A stretch of DNA of 64,000 nucleotides from Umezawaea sp049997955 (GCA_049997955.1 JAEBDY010000011.1:358258-422257); one strand, 5' to 3'. Positions 1 to 8,732 are shown, counted from the first letter of the stretch. The notes: a model not told the origin generated them from the letters alone. Program-made: numbers and translations.

Positions 1-153
1 GACCGCGTTCTCGAAGGTGACCCGCGCCTCGTCGAGCACCCGGCCCGCCCGGTTGGCCCTGGCGATGCTCGCGGACTCGTCGACCTCCACCAGGACCGAG
101 CCACCGTTCGCCAGCGCGAACCTGGTGAGTTCCAGGTTGGTCCGTTCCGTCAT
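1..153 (-). CDS. Trypsin-co-occurring (Trypco1-like) protein, 5'-part only
   Basis: Reading the complement from ATG at 153 gives an open frame of 51 codons running off the left edge. It starts MTERTNLELTRFALANGG and continues with SVLVEVDES. This matches what I know of the small CU044_2847/Trypco1 family, which is found next to trypsin-like proteases in actinobacterial conflict-type operons. A GAGGAG ribosome site lies 6 nt before the ATG. It is the last visible gene of the minus-strand operon, 43 bp after the VWA gene. The function is unknown, and an adaptor role for the protease is inference from the operon. The family call rests on a short N-terminus. Confidence 0.7.
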   Translation of the reverse strand, partial: MTERTNLELTRFALANGGSVLVEVDESASIARANRAGRVLDEARVTFENAV

Positions 154-196
154 GCCGTGCTCCTCGTCCGGGTCGCGACAGGGGTGGGACTTCCGT

Positions 197-1657
197 TCAC
201 GGGGCGTCCATCCGCCTGCCGCAGCCGCCGCAGAACACCGAGCCGGACGGCCACGTCCGTTGGCACTCCGCGCAGACCACCTCCGGTCCGGAGTTCGGGG
301 CGGAAGACGACCGCACGGGCGGGTGCTGCGACGGGACGTCCGGGCTCATGCTCGACACGACCGACCCGACCGCGGCCGAGAGCAGGTCGCCGGCGAGTGG
401 CTTCTCCTTGACGCGCACGACACCGCCGGACGGGGCCCCGACGACGTCGACCAGCCGCAGGAGCCGGACGAGCACCTTGTCGTTGCCCAGTTGGGTCGCC
501 AGCGCCACCGCTTTGCCCCACTCCGCGGCCGCCGTGGCGATGTCGCCGGCGTCGTGGGCGTCGCAGCCGCCGCGCACGGCCTCGCCCAGCTCGATCTGGT
601 CGGTGTAGTGCGCCACCTTGGGGTCGAGCACGCTGGAGAGCTTCAGGTCGTCGGTCCAGTGCGCGAACACGACCTGCGGGTCGCACGCCCTCTCGAACGT
701 CGTCGCCCCCGGCCTGCGCAGTTCCAGGTCCACGCGGCCGACCCGGATGTCGTGGTCCAGTTCCACGTCCGAGGAGTCGACCGTGAGCCGGAGGTGGTAC
801 TCCCGGCTCTCCGCGCCCCACGACCCGGTGGCGAACGCCGTGGTCCGCGGCTGGATCTCCTCCCCGGCCAGGTCGGCCTCGGTGGGGAAGGTCTGGCGCA
901 CGAAGTCCAACCGCGCCAACGAGGTCGTCCTCACCACCACCCGCACCTCGGGCACGAGCTTGTCCATGGCGGACGTGGTCATCGCCTCGAAGTCGGCCAC
1001 CAGGTCCGCTGGCTTGCGCACCGCGTCGGCCGTCCCGTGCAGCGCCTCGGCGATGCGCAATAACTGGCGGGGTTGCCAGTCCTCGCCGATCCCGCGGGAG
1101 TCGCAGGTGAACACCGGCGCGCACCGGGCCAGTTCCTCGTCGAGCACCCCGTCGGACTCGTTGTTCCGGCCGTCGGTCAGCATGATCACGTGCCGCACGG
1201 CGGCCGGGTGCCCGGCCAGCAGCCGGCGGGCCAGTCCCAGCCACTCGCCCATGGCCGTCCCGCCGTCGGCGATCAGCCCGCCCACGGCCTGCTTCGCCGC
1301 CTTCCGGCTCTCCCGGTCCGCGGCGACCAGCACGGGCGTGGTCGGGTAGACCATCCGCGCGGTGTGGGTGCCCTCCACCACGGCGAACAGCGCGCCGTCG
1401 CGCAGGGCGTCGATCGCCGCTCGCGTCGCCCGCTGAGCTGCGGTGAGCTTCGTCGGCGGGTAGTCCATCGAGCCGGAGCAGTCGATGGCGATCACCTGCG
1501 CCACCTCCGGCGCGGCAGCGGCCCCGGCCGCCCCGCTCACCGTCACGGTGAGGACGGCGTGCATCTCGTCGTCCTCCGCGGACAGGTAGCGGTTCTGGCT
1601 CACCGCAAGGCTGAAACCGGGCTGGTCCTCCACGTCGTCGCCTCCAGTGCGGCTCAT
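197..1657 (-). CDS. VWA-domain protein with C-terminal zinc ribbon
   Basis: The protein has 486 aa. A von Willebrand A domain spans roughly residues 50-240 with a complete MIDAS motif (D59-C-S-G-S63) and the later LTDGRNN aspartate strand. A beta-rich region follows. The last 30 residues form a zinc ribbon (CAEC...CGGC). Its ATG overlaps the TGA of the upstream kinase gene (ATGA, 1654-1657), so the two are translationally coupled. VWA proteins usually act as metal-dependent protein-interaction platforms. Here it is probably the scaffold or substrate of the kinase and protease in the same operon, which is inference. No signal peptide is visible, so it should be cytoplasmic. Confidence 0.88.
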   Translation of the reverse strand: MSRTGGDDVEDQPGFSLAVSQNRYLSAEDDEMHAVLTVTVSGAAGAAAAPEVAQVIAIDCSGSMDYPPTKLTAAQRATRAAIDALRDGALFAVVEGTHTARMVYPTTPVLVAADRESRKAAKQAVGGLIADGGTAMGEWLGLARRLLAGHPAAVRHVIMLTDGRNNESDGVLDEELARCAPVFTCDSRGIGEDWQPRQLLRIAEALHGTADAVRKPADLVADFEAMTTSAMDKLVPEVRVVVRTTSLARLDFVRQTFPTEADLAGEEIQPRTTAFATGSWGAESREYHLRLTVDSSDVELDHDIRVGRVDLELRRPGATTFERACDPQVVFAHWTDDLKLSSVLDPKVAHYTDQIELGEAVRGGCDAHDAGDIATAAAEWGKAVALATQLGNDKVLVRLLRLVDVVGAPSGGVVRVKEKPLAGDLLSAAVGSVVSSMSPDVPSQHPPVRSSSAPNSGPEVVCAECQRTWPSGSVFCGGCGRRMDAP

Positions 1658-3885
1658 CGGAACGTCACGGGACGGAACTGGTTGGCCAGGTCGACCAGGT
1701 CGGAGCGGTAGGCGCGGGTGTCGGCCTGCCTGGCCAGCGCGCGGTAGGACCGCTCCAGGCGCCGCCGCAGTTCCGCCTCGTCCGCGTCCCCGCCGTCCGC
1801 ACGTCCGCCGTCGGCCAGCCGGACGCCCAGGGCGGCCTCCTGCACGACCGCCTCCAGCCGGGTGCGCGACTCGCCGGTCGGCGCCCCGCCGTCGAGGTAC
1901 AGCTCCGCCAGCCCGTGCTCGGCGGCCAGCAGGTCCTCCGGCGACGGCCGGTCACCGCCGTCGAGGATTCCGGCCAGCACCCGCACGGTCGCGATCCGCG
2001 AGGCGTCGTGGTGCCGCGACTCCGCGGGCGTCTCCTCCAGCAGCGCCACGGCTCCCGCCCGGTCGCCGTGCGCGAGCCGGACGCGGGCCAGGCCGAAGGC
2101 CGCGCTCACCACGGTCCGGTCCCGCCGCCAGACCGCTTCGTAGAGCGCCTGCGCGCGGGTGAGGTCGCGGTCGTGCTCGGCGCAGTAGGCCAGCGCCAGC
2201 TTCGGCGCCTCCTCACCGGGCAGCGCGGCGTACACGTCGTTGAACGCCTCCCTCGCCGCCGCCAGGTCCTCGGCCGCGAGCGCCAGCAGGCCGTCGTGCC
2301 AGCGCGGACGCCAGTCGGCTCCGGCCTCGACGAGCTCGCGTGCCCGCGCCAGGCTCTCGGCGGCGGCGTCGTGATCGGCGAGCACCAAGGCGACCCGGCA
2401 CCGGGCGAGCGCCACCTCGACGGTCTGCGAGTCGGCCTTCTCCAGCTTGTCCAGCAGCCGGTGCGCGTCGTCCGCGGCCGCCGCGGTGAGGAAGTCGGCC
2501 GCCTCGTCGTCCGGCGACACCACAGGGACGGGCAGACCGACCGCCACGGCGCCGGGGGAGGGGCGGCCGTCGTCGAGGTCCACGTCGGTCAGCGGCACGC
2601 CGGTCACGCGGTCGATCCACCTCCGCAGCGGCGGAACCGCGCCGAGCCCGGCGTCGAGCAGCGTCGCGGTGTGGGAGAACAGGGTGGAGCGGTCCGGGCG
2701 GGGACTGCCGTCGCGCAGCGAGGCGATCTCGCGCAGCACCCCGCGCAACTGCTCGGCCATGTCCGCGGCCGAGGCGAACCGCCGCTCCGGGTCCGCGTGC
2801 TTGGCGCGGGCGCAGACCAGGCGGAACGACTCGATCCCCACCGCCACCCGCCGCTGCCCGGCGGGGTCGTGCTGCCCGGTCCGGTCGGCCGTGGCCAGGA
2901 AAAGCTGGTGCAGGGTCTCCCCGAGGGTGTGCAGGTCCGAGCCGACGGTCAGGCCGCGCTGGGCGATCTCCGCCTCGGAGACCTGGAACCCGCGGGTGCC
3001 GACCACCTTGCCCGACCGGTCGCCGATGCGGCGCACCGCGCCCAGGTCGATCAGCTTGATCCGGTTGCCGCGCTCGCCGTGCCTGCCGGACCGGATGATC
3101 ACGTTGTCCGGCTTGAGGTCGCAGTAGAGCAGTTCGCGCTCGTGCAGGTACTCGAACGCGGCCAGCAGTTGCAGACCGCAGGTGATCACGTGCTCGGTCC
3201 GCAGCGGCTCGCCCAGCGGCAGCAGGCCGTGCCGCGACTGCTCGGCCACCTCGCTGAGCACCAGGCCGTCGACGTACTCCATCACGATGTAGGCGCGCGG
3301 CGTGCCGGTGCGCGCGTCGGGGTGCATGACGAAGTTGAAGATCCGCACGATGTTCGGGTGGTCGATCGTCGTGAGCGCCTGCCGCTCGGCGGTGGCCAGG
3401 TCGGCGTCGCCGACGTCGATCAACCCCTTCAGCACCACGGGGTTGTCGTCGAGACGGGTGTCCAGCGCGAGGTAGATCCAGCCGAGACCGCCGCGGGCGA
3501 TGCAGCCCACGACCCTGTACTGGTCGCCCACGACGTCGTCGGGTTCCAGGCTGGGCAGGAACGAGAAGGCCGTGCCGCACGCCAGGCAGAACCCCGATCC
3601 CAGCGACGGCAGCGCGACCAGGTTCGAGCACTCCGGGTTGGCGCAGCGGCGCACCCGGTCGGGCACCCTCGGGTCCTGCAGGATCCGGCTGGACGGGTCG
3701 GGGAAGTCGAACACGGGCAGGGAGAGCGGATCGCCGGCGCGGGACCGCCTGCTGCTCGCGGTCGACGCCGCCGGGGTCCTCGTGGACGAGGGCCCGCCCG
3801 CGGGAGCGGGCGCGTACCCGCAGTCGTCGCAGAACCCCGTCTCGTCGACCGTTCCCGCGCAGCCCGGTCTCGCGCACGCCGTCAT
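1654..3885 (-). CDS. PknG-like serine/threonine kinase with zinc ribbons and TPR tail
   Basis: The protein has 743 aa. N-terminal cysteine pairs (CARPGC, CDDC, residues 4-23) and a second rubredoxin-like set (CANPEC...CLAC, 81-104) precede a kinase domain (about 120-380). That domain has a glycine-rich loop (ARGGLGW), catalytic lysine K153 in VVLKG, a catalytic loop YCDLKPDN with D256, and LIDLG in place of DFG. The remaining half is alpha-helical with TPR-like repeats. This order (rubredoxin, kinase, TPR) is that of mycobacterial PknG, a soluble kinase. The start ATG overlaps the protease TGA (3882-3885). It probably phosphorylates partners of the same operon, which is inference. I give no gene symbol because PknG orthology versus paralogy cannot be decided here. 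Confidence 0.9.
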   Translation of the reverse strand: MTACARPGCAGTVDETGFCDDCGYAPAPAGGPSSTRTPAASTASSRRSRAGDPLSLPVFDFPDPSSRILQDPRVPDRVRRCANPECSNLVALPSLGSGFCLACGTAFSFLPSLEPDDVVGDQYRVVGCIARGGLGWIYLALDTRLDDNPVVLKGLIDVGDADLATAERQALTTIDHPNIVRIFNFVMHPDARTGTPRAYIVMEYVDGLVLSEVAEQSRHGLLPLGEPLRTEHVITCGLQLLAAFEYLHERELLYCDLKPDNVIIRSGRHGERGNRIKLIDLGAVRRIGDRSGKVVGTRGFQVSEAEIAQRGLTVGSDLHTLGETLHQLFLATADRTGQHDPAGQRRVAVGIESFRLVCARAKHADPERRFASAADMAEQLRGVLREIASLRDGSPRPDRSTLFSHTATLLDAGLGAVPPLRRWIDRVTGVPLTDVDLDDGRPSPGAVAVGLPVPVVSPDDEAADFLTAAAADDAHRLLDKLEKADSQTVEVALARCRVALVLADHDAAAESLARARELVEAGADWRPRWHDGLLALAAEDLAAAREAFNDVYAALPGEEAPKLALAYCAEHDRDLTRAQALYEAVWRRDRTVVSAAFGLARVRLAHGDRAGAVALLEETPAESRHHDASRIATVRVLAGILDGGDRPSPEDLLAAEHGLAELYLDGGAPTGESRTRLEAVVQEAALGVRLADGGRADGGDADEAELRRRLERSYRALARQADTRAYRSDLVDLANQFRPVTFR

Positions 3886-5465
3886 CGCCGCTCTCCCTTC
3901 GCCAGCGCCTCGCGCACGGCGTCCTGGTAGGCGCGCAGCGCGGCGTGCGCGGCGGCCTGGTCCGGGGGCTCGGCGGTCAGCAGTCCGTGCGCCCTGCGGT
4001 ACGCCGCCGCGAGGCCGATGTCCTCGACCAGACCGGCGTCGAACGCCTTCGCCTTCCACGCCTCCAACAGCCCCCGGTCCGCCGAGACGGCGTCGGAGCG
4101 CCGGGCCGTCCGCTCCGCCTCGCGCTCGGCGCGGGCGACCGCGCGTTCGAACGCGGCCAACCGGTTCGCGACCAGCGCGGAGTGCTCGGCCGTTGCCTTG
4201 CGCAACGCCGTCAGACGCAGCCGCAGCACGGTCGCGTGGGTGTCCGACGACCCGAGCGGCTGCGGCCCCTCCCGCCGGGCGACCGCGGTGATCCGGGCGG
4301 CGAGGTGGTCCAGCCTGCCCGTGATCGTGTCGTCGGCCAGCGACTTGGCCGCGGCCAGACCCGCCGACCCGTCTTGGCGGAACCCGAGCACCAGCCGGGC
4401 CCCGCTGCCCACCAGCGGCTTGAGCAGGTCGTCGACCAGCGCTTCCGGCTCGTCGGCCTCGTCGACGCCGTCCACGACGATCGTCATCGGCGGCGTGCCC
4501 TCCCGGACCCGTTCGCCTGCGGTGCTCGACTCGCCCACCGCGAGCCCGGCGTGGTCCACGATGCGCCGCGACACCTCCTCGACGCTCCGCCCGGCCACGT
4601 CCAGCGCCAGGTCCACACCCCGCGCCCCGGCCCCGGCCTCGGCGGCGGTGCGGCGGGTCGACTCGGCGACCGCCCGGCGCACCACGTCGAGGTCCGGCCC
4701 GACCAGGATCAGCACGGCCGCGGCGGCGTCCCGGCCGAGCAGCCAGTCGACCAGTTCCCGCGTCGGACCGTTGCCGTCGCCGTGGCCCGCCGGGGCGGTG
4801 AAGATCGGGTCGATCCCGCTGTCGCCGACCGCCCACTCCGACACGAACGGCAGGTGCGCGGTGATCGTGTCGACCGGCAGCATCCACGACAGGCCCGCGG
4901 TGTCGTCGGTGTACTCGCTGACCACGATGCCGAGCACCTCACCGGTGGCGTCGTCGGCGACGCCGGAACCGCTGAACCCGGCGCGCACGCGCTGCTCGCC
5001 CTCGGACCGCCGGTTCATCTGCCACCACTCGACGCCCGCGCGCCCGGCCAGCGTCATCCTGGCCCAGACCCCGATCTCCAGCCCGCGGCCCTGCGGGTAG
5101 CCCAGCGCGTGCACCGGCCGGTCCCAGGTCGGCAGGGCGCGGCGCAGGGTCGCGCCCAGCCCTGCCCGCTGCGGGGTGGCGAGCCGCAGCACGGCCACAT
5201 CGCCGCGCTCGTCGTCCGAGGGGGGTACGCACAGCCCCTCGATGACGTCGGCGTCCGAACTCGGCACGCCGTCGAGCCCGACGAGGTCGACCGCCAACTC
5301 CTCCGCGGCCAGGGCGACGTGCGCGCAGGTGAGCACGTGGTGGCGGTCGAGCAGCACGCCCGCGCCGAGCACCGGCCCGTGCGGTGACCGTGCCCGCACC
5401 CGGACCCGCCACGGTTCGTCGCCGTAGGCGAACGGACCGGACCGGCCTCGACCAATGATCACCAC
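3882..5465 (-). CDS. Trypsin-like serine protease fused to degenerate NTPase-like domain
   Basis: The protein has 527 aa. The first 210 residues are a trypsin-fold domain with the full triad: H49 in TCAHV, D89 in GDVAVL and S165 in GFSGSG. Residues about 240-370 look like a P-loop ATPase of the STAND/AAA type. There is a Walker B-like strand (IVVDGVDEADEP, D332) and an arginine-bearing strand LVLGFRQD. The position expected for Walker A reads LVGPDLD, without GK[ST], so nucleotide binding is doubtful. The C-terminus is a charged helical region. No signal peptide is evident, so it is probably intracellular. GTG codons at 5465 and 5462 are both possible starts, without a clear ribosome site. 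It is the first gene of the minus-strand operon. Confidence 0.85.
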   Translation of the reverse strand: MVIIGRGRSGPFAYGDEPWRVRVRARSPHGPVLGAGVLLDRHHVLTCAHVALAAEELAVDLVGLDGVPSSDADVIEGLCVPPSDDERGDVAVLRLATPQRAGLGATLRRALPTWDRPVHALGYPQGRGLEIGVWARMTLAGRAGVEWWQMNRRSEGEQRVRAGFSGSGVADDATGEVLGIVVSEYTDDTAGLSWMLPVDTITAHLPFVSEWAVGDSGIDPIFTAPAGHGDGNGPTRELVDWLLGRDAAAAVLILVGPDLDVVRRAVAESTRRTAAEAGAGARGVDLALDVAGRSVEEVSRRIVDHAGLAVGESSTAGERVREGTPPMTIVVDGVDEADEPEALVDDLLKPLVGSGARLVLGFRQDGSAGLAAAKSLADDTITGRLDHLAARITAVARREGPQPLGSSDTHATVLRLRLTALRKATAEHSALVANRLAAFERAVARAEREAERTARRSDAVSADRGLLEAWKAKAFDAGLVEDIGLAAAYRRAHGLLTAEPPDQAAAHAALRAYQDAVREALAKGERR

Positions 5466-6045
5466 GCGACGATAGGGGAACCACCGGGTCGACGATCACC
5501 ATTCGCGGACCCGACGCCCGTTCGGACCAACTCGACCATCCGGGTACCCGGCGGTTCCGCACTTTGCGAAACGCTCATCCGGTCGGTGAGCTGGGCCGAT
5601 AGCACGAACGAATTCCACTGTTCGGATTCCTGGATCGGTCGGTGGGGAATCGGCACCACTCGAAGCGAAATGACGGTCGGAAACCGATGGCGAGCACGAT
5701 GACATCGTCCTCGGGCCGGCCCACGGCGTTCACCCGCGCGACGACGCTGTCGACCGTCCGCCGGCGGCTTGCCCGCCGGGTTGCCCGCCCGCCTCGCACA
5801 GCGCCGTGGCGGGGTCGTCGCAATGTGCGCCGCGGCGCTGTGCGAGGCGGGCGGCGTGAGAAGCGCCGTCGTCGGGACGTCGTGGACGTGATCGGTCGAC
5901 GCCCTGGGGTCGCAGGTCCGCGCCGGCGAGGGTCGGAACCCGGACGCGGTAGGTGCCGGCACCACCGCGTGAAGATCTCGAACGCGTTCTTGCGCGGTCT
6001 CCCTTTGGGGTTTTTCCTAAAGTCGAAAATGCCCATGCCGCGTCG
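5466..6045. other. Intergenic region between divergent operons
   Basis: About 0.8 kb separates the protease operon (leftward) from the phosphoramidate operon (rightward). Open frames here have no recognisable family, no sensible ribosome sites and arginine/proline-rich translations typical of noncoding high-GC DNA. The one clear structure is the long inverted repeat at 5785-5854, listed separately. Both operon promoters should lie in this region and its right flank. Confidence 0.6.
5785..5854. repeat. Perfect 22-bp inverted repeat, 26-nt loop
   Basis: The arms at 5785-5806 and 5833-5854 are exact reverse complements. The left arm includes CGCCTCGCACAGCGCCG. The stem would be extremely stable. 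It is about 320 bp from the protease start and 405 bp from the lyase start, with no T-run, so it is not a typical terminator of either operon. It could be a structured leader, a boundary element between the divergent operons, or the scar of a mobile element. No flanking transposase is visible. Confidence 0.85.
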
Positions 6046-6074
6046 TTGACACGACCAGGCTGGTCCTCCAGGAT
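6046..6074 (+). promoter_or_regulatory. Candidate promoter of the phosphoramidate operon
   Basis: A consensus -35 box TTGACA (6046-6051) is followed after 17 nt by CAGGAT (6069-6074), a weaker -10 box. It points toward the lyase gene and would leave a leader of roughly 180 nt. It was found by eye only, and in this GC-rich DNA a consensus -35 at the right spacing is suggestive rather than proof. Confidence 0.4.
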
Positions 6075-6258
6075 GGAATCCACTAGCCGCCACCAATTTC
6101 GGGTCGACTCGAGATTCCGGATCGTGCGAGCGTTCCCCATTCGAATGAGGCGCTGCTCGCGTCCAATCGGGCGGAGTAGATGAATTTTGCCGACGCGATC
6201 ATCTAGGCCCTCAGGTGCGATCGACGACAAACCTCCTGGAGACGACGGGGAGATTCTT

Positions 6259-7845
6259 GTGCTCATTCGAGGCAAGGGCTTGACCATCGACGGTGTCGCC
6301 CTTGTCGCCAGGCAGGAGGCCCTCGTGGAACTCGACGAGGACCAGATGGCCTTGGTCGAACTGGCACGAGAGCGCGTCGAGAAGTGGGGGGCCGACGGGC
6401 AGCCCATCTACGGCGTGAACACGGGCTTCGGCGAGATGGTCTTCATGAACGTCCCGCCTCGCTTCGAGACGGAGTTGCAGGAGAACCTGTTGCGCACGCA
6501 CGCCGCGGGCGGTGGTGAGCTCTTCAGTGACGAGGCGGTGCGCGCCATGCAGGTGTCGCGGCTCAATTGCCTGATCAAGGGACATTCCGGGATCGGGGCG
6601 GACGCGCTGCACCTGATGGGCGAATTGCTCAACCGAGGCATTCACCCGCTCGTCCCGCAGCAGGGATCGCTCGGTGCCAGTGGAGACCTGGCGCCGCTGG
6701 CGCACCTGGCACTGCCGCTGATCGCCGCCGGCCGCGTGCGCAAGGGCGCGACCGTTCGCCAGTCGGCAGAGGTGCTCGCCGAGGAAGGGCTGAAGCCGGT
6801 CCGGATGGGGTACAAGTCCGGGCTGGCCCTGATCAACGGCACTTCGGCGATGACCGGCGTCTCGGCTCTGGCCCTGGTTCGGGCCCGACGGCTCCTCCGC
6901 CTGTCGCTGTGGGCGTCAGCCGCGTTCATCCAGGTGATGGGCGGGTCCACCGGGGCGTTCAGCGAGCACGGGCACGCGCTGAAGAACCACCGCGGGCAGA
7001 GCGAGGTCGCCGCGGTGATCACGCGACTGCTGGCGGGCAGCGACCTCACCCGCGAGCACGCCGAGATCATGGCCTTGATCAGCGCGAAGGCCGACGGCGA
7101 CGACGTCGCGCCGGTCGACGACTACCTGCAGAACGCCTACACCCTGCGCTGCGTCCCCCAGATCCTCGGGCCCGTGCTGGACACCATGGCCTACTGCCGA
7201 CGGCTCGTGGAGGAGGAGCTGAACTCCTGCAACGACAACCCCTTGATCTTCGACACCCCGGAAACCGTTTTCCACGGCGGGAACTTCCACGGCCAGTACA
7301 TGGCCATGGCGTCCGATTTCCTGAACGTCGCGATCACCGAGATCGGGGTGCTGGCCGAACGGCAGCTCAACCGGGTGCTCGACCCCCACCTCAACAAGGG
7401 TTTTCCCGCGTTTCTCGCGCTCGGGGACGAGGGCCTCCACTCCGGACTGCAGGGCTCGCAGTACCTGGCCACCAGCATCGCCTCCGAGAACCTGGACCTG
7501 GCGGCGCCGTCCTCGATCAAGTCGATCCCGTCCAACGGCCAGAACCAGGACGTGGTGAGCATGGGACTGATCGCGGCCCGGAAGTCCCTGCGCCTGATCG
7601 ACAACGTGAACGTCATCGTCTCCGTTCTCGTGGCGGCCTGCTACCAGGCCGCCACCATCACCGGCATCGAGCGGTTCAGCCCGCCCGTCCGCGGACTGCT
7701 GGAACTGCTCGCCACCAAGGTGCCCGCCTACCGCGACGACGCGGGCATCGCGTCGGACTTCCTGGCGGAGGTCAGGAACACCGTGCTCGACGACGAGGCT
7801 GACGCGCTGCTCCCCGCTCTCGACATCCCCACCGATTCGGTCTGA
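6259..7845 (+). CDS. MIO-type aromatic amino acid ammonia-lyase/aminomutase
   Basis: The protein has 528 aa. It has the Ala-Ser-Gly triad (A140-S141-G142 in GSLGASGDLAPLAH) that cyclises to the MIO electrophile, the catalytic tyrosine loop YGVNTGFG (from Y51), NGTSAMTG and the C-terminal SNGQNQDVVSMG. Histidine ammonia-lyases carry a glutamate in the NFHxE strand. Here it is GNFHGQ (341-346), as in aromatic lyases and aminomutases. H81 in RTHAAG resembles SgcC4-type tyrosine aminomutases but also HAL, so Phe versus Tyr and lyase versus mutase stay open. The GTG start at 6259 has GGGGAG 6 nt upstream; the frame extends upstream to 6187. It is first gene of the operon and probably makes the acceptor scaffold (cinnamate, coumarate or a beta-amino acid). 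Confidence 0.88.
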   Translation: MLIRGKGLTIDGVALVARQEALVELDEDQMALVELARERVEKWGADGQPIYGVNTGFGEMVFMNVPPRFETELQENLLRTHAAGGGELFSDEAVRAMQVSRLNCLIKGHSGIGADALHLMGELLNRGIHPLVPQQGSLGASGDLAPLAHLALPLIAAGRVRKGATVRQSAEVLAEEGLKPVRMGYKSGLALINGTSAMTGVSALALVRARRLLRLSLWASAAFIQVMGGSTGAFSEHGHALKNHRGQSEVAAVITRLLAGSDLTREHAEIMALISAKADGDDVAPVDDYLQNAYTLRCVPQILGPVLDTMAYCRRLVEEELNSCNDNPLIFDTPETVFHGGNFHGQYMAMASDFLNVAITEIGVLAERQLNRVLDPHLNKGFPAFLALGDEGLHSGLQGSQYLATSIASENLDLAAPSSIKSIPSNGQNQDVVSMGLIAARKSLRLIDNVNVIVSVLVAACYQAATITGIERFSPPVRGLLELLATKVPAYRDDAGIASDFLAEVRNTVLDDEADALLPALDIPTDSV

Positions 7846-7855
7846 CGGGGCGACG

Positions 7856-8710
7856 ATGGCGAACCCGTCCGACATGACCATGCGTGAACGGCATTTGCGC
7901 AACGCCACGATGCTCACCGCTCAGGACATCATCGTCGCGGCCTATCCGGCCTCGGGTGCCGCTCTGCTGGGCAACATCCTCGTGGAGCTCGGGCACTCGT
8001 TCGTCGATCCGCACCTGGACGAGATCCAGGAGGACGGACAGGTGCGCGGGCCGAGCGACGAGGAGCTGCGCCGCTACCGGAGCCGGATCGCCGCCAGTGC
8101 GACCGCTCACCAGGTAGGGGGCAGGAGGTTCTTCAAGAACCACCTGCACCCCGACCACTTCGAGGACGTCGCACCGGAGTCCGTGGTGCTGCTCGTACGA
8201 GACCCGAGGGACGCTCTGCACTCGTCATACCGATTCCTCCAGGGTTTCGCGCACACCGTGTTCTCCTACCTCGCCATCGACGAGGTGAGCTTCCTGGAAT
8301 TCCTGGATGACAAGGGCGCGGTGAGCGAGCCTCCGACCACCGTCGACGGCTGGGTGGACTTCTACCGCGCTTGGACCGGGTTGGTGGAACGCACACCGTG
8401 CTCGACCGTCGTCCGCTTCGAGGAGCTGAAGACCAGTCCGGTGGACACGACGACCCGACTGCTGGAGGGGCTCGGCCTGAACGCCGATCGGACCGCGGTC
8501 GAACAGGCGGTCGAGCGCAGCAGCTTCGAGAGGATGCGGGCTCACGAGGAAGAGGTCGCCCGCGACACGGGCGAGAACCCGCCCATGATCATGCGCCGCG
8601 GACAGGTCGACGAATGGCGGGAGTGGTTCGGCGAGGACGAACTGTCGGACCGGTTCAGGGTGCCGAGCATGATCGAGATGGCAGCGCGTTTCGGATATCG
8701 GGTTTGTTGA
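7856..8710 (+). CDS. Sulfotransferase-family protein, candidate phosphoramidyl transferase
   Basis: The protein has 284 aa with a Sulfotransfer_1 fold. The 3'-phosphate-binding strand VRDPRDALHSSYRF (R115, S123/S124), the catalytic-histidine motif FFKNHL (H96) and the C-terminal RRGQVDEWREWF (247-258) are all present. The 5'-phosphosulfate loop, normally PKSGT, reads PASGA (31-35), so the lysine that contacts the sulfuryl leaving group is missing. The operon makes a donor that resembles PAPS (3'-phosphate plus 5'-diphosphoramidate). I therefore infer that this enzyme transfers a phosphoramidate, rather than sulfate, to a hydroxyl of the scaffold. Ordinary sulfation remains possible. It starts 10 bp after the lyase gene. 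Confidence 0.8.
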   Translation: MANPSDMTMRERHLRNATMLTAQDIIVAAYPASGAALLGNILVELGHSFVDPHLDEIQEDGQVRGPSDEELRRYRSRIAASATAHQVGGRRFFKNHLHPDHFEDVAPESVVLLVRDPRDALHSSYRFLQGFAHTVFSYLAIDEVSFLEFLDDKGAVSEPPTTVDGWVDFYRAWTGLVERTPCSTVVRFEELKTSPVDTTTRLLEGLGLNADRTAVEQAVERSSFERMRAHEEEVARDTGENPPMIMRRGQVDEWREWFGEDELSDRFRVPSMIEMAARFGYRVC

Positions 8711-8732
8711 TCATCGGAACAGGAGGACCTGC

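Noticed and set aside
5459..6096. Several open frames between the protease and lyase operons
   Set aside because: Their translations are arginine/proline-rich, lack ribosome sites and match no family; they span the perfect inverted repeat.
6259..7845. Histidine ammonia-lyase (hutH)
   Set aside because: GNFHGQ replaces the histidine-lyase glutamate motif, no other hut gene is present, and the operon is biosynthetic in character.
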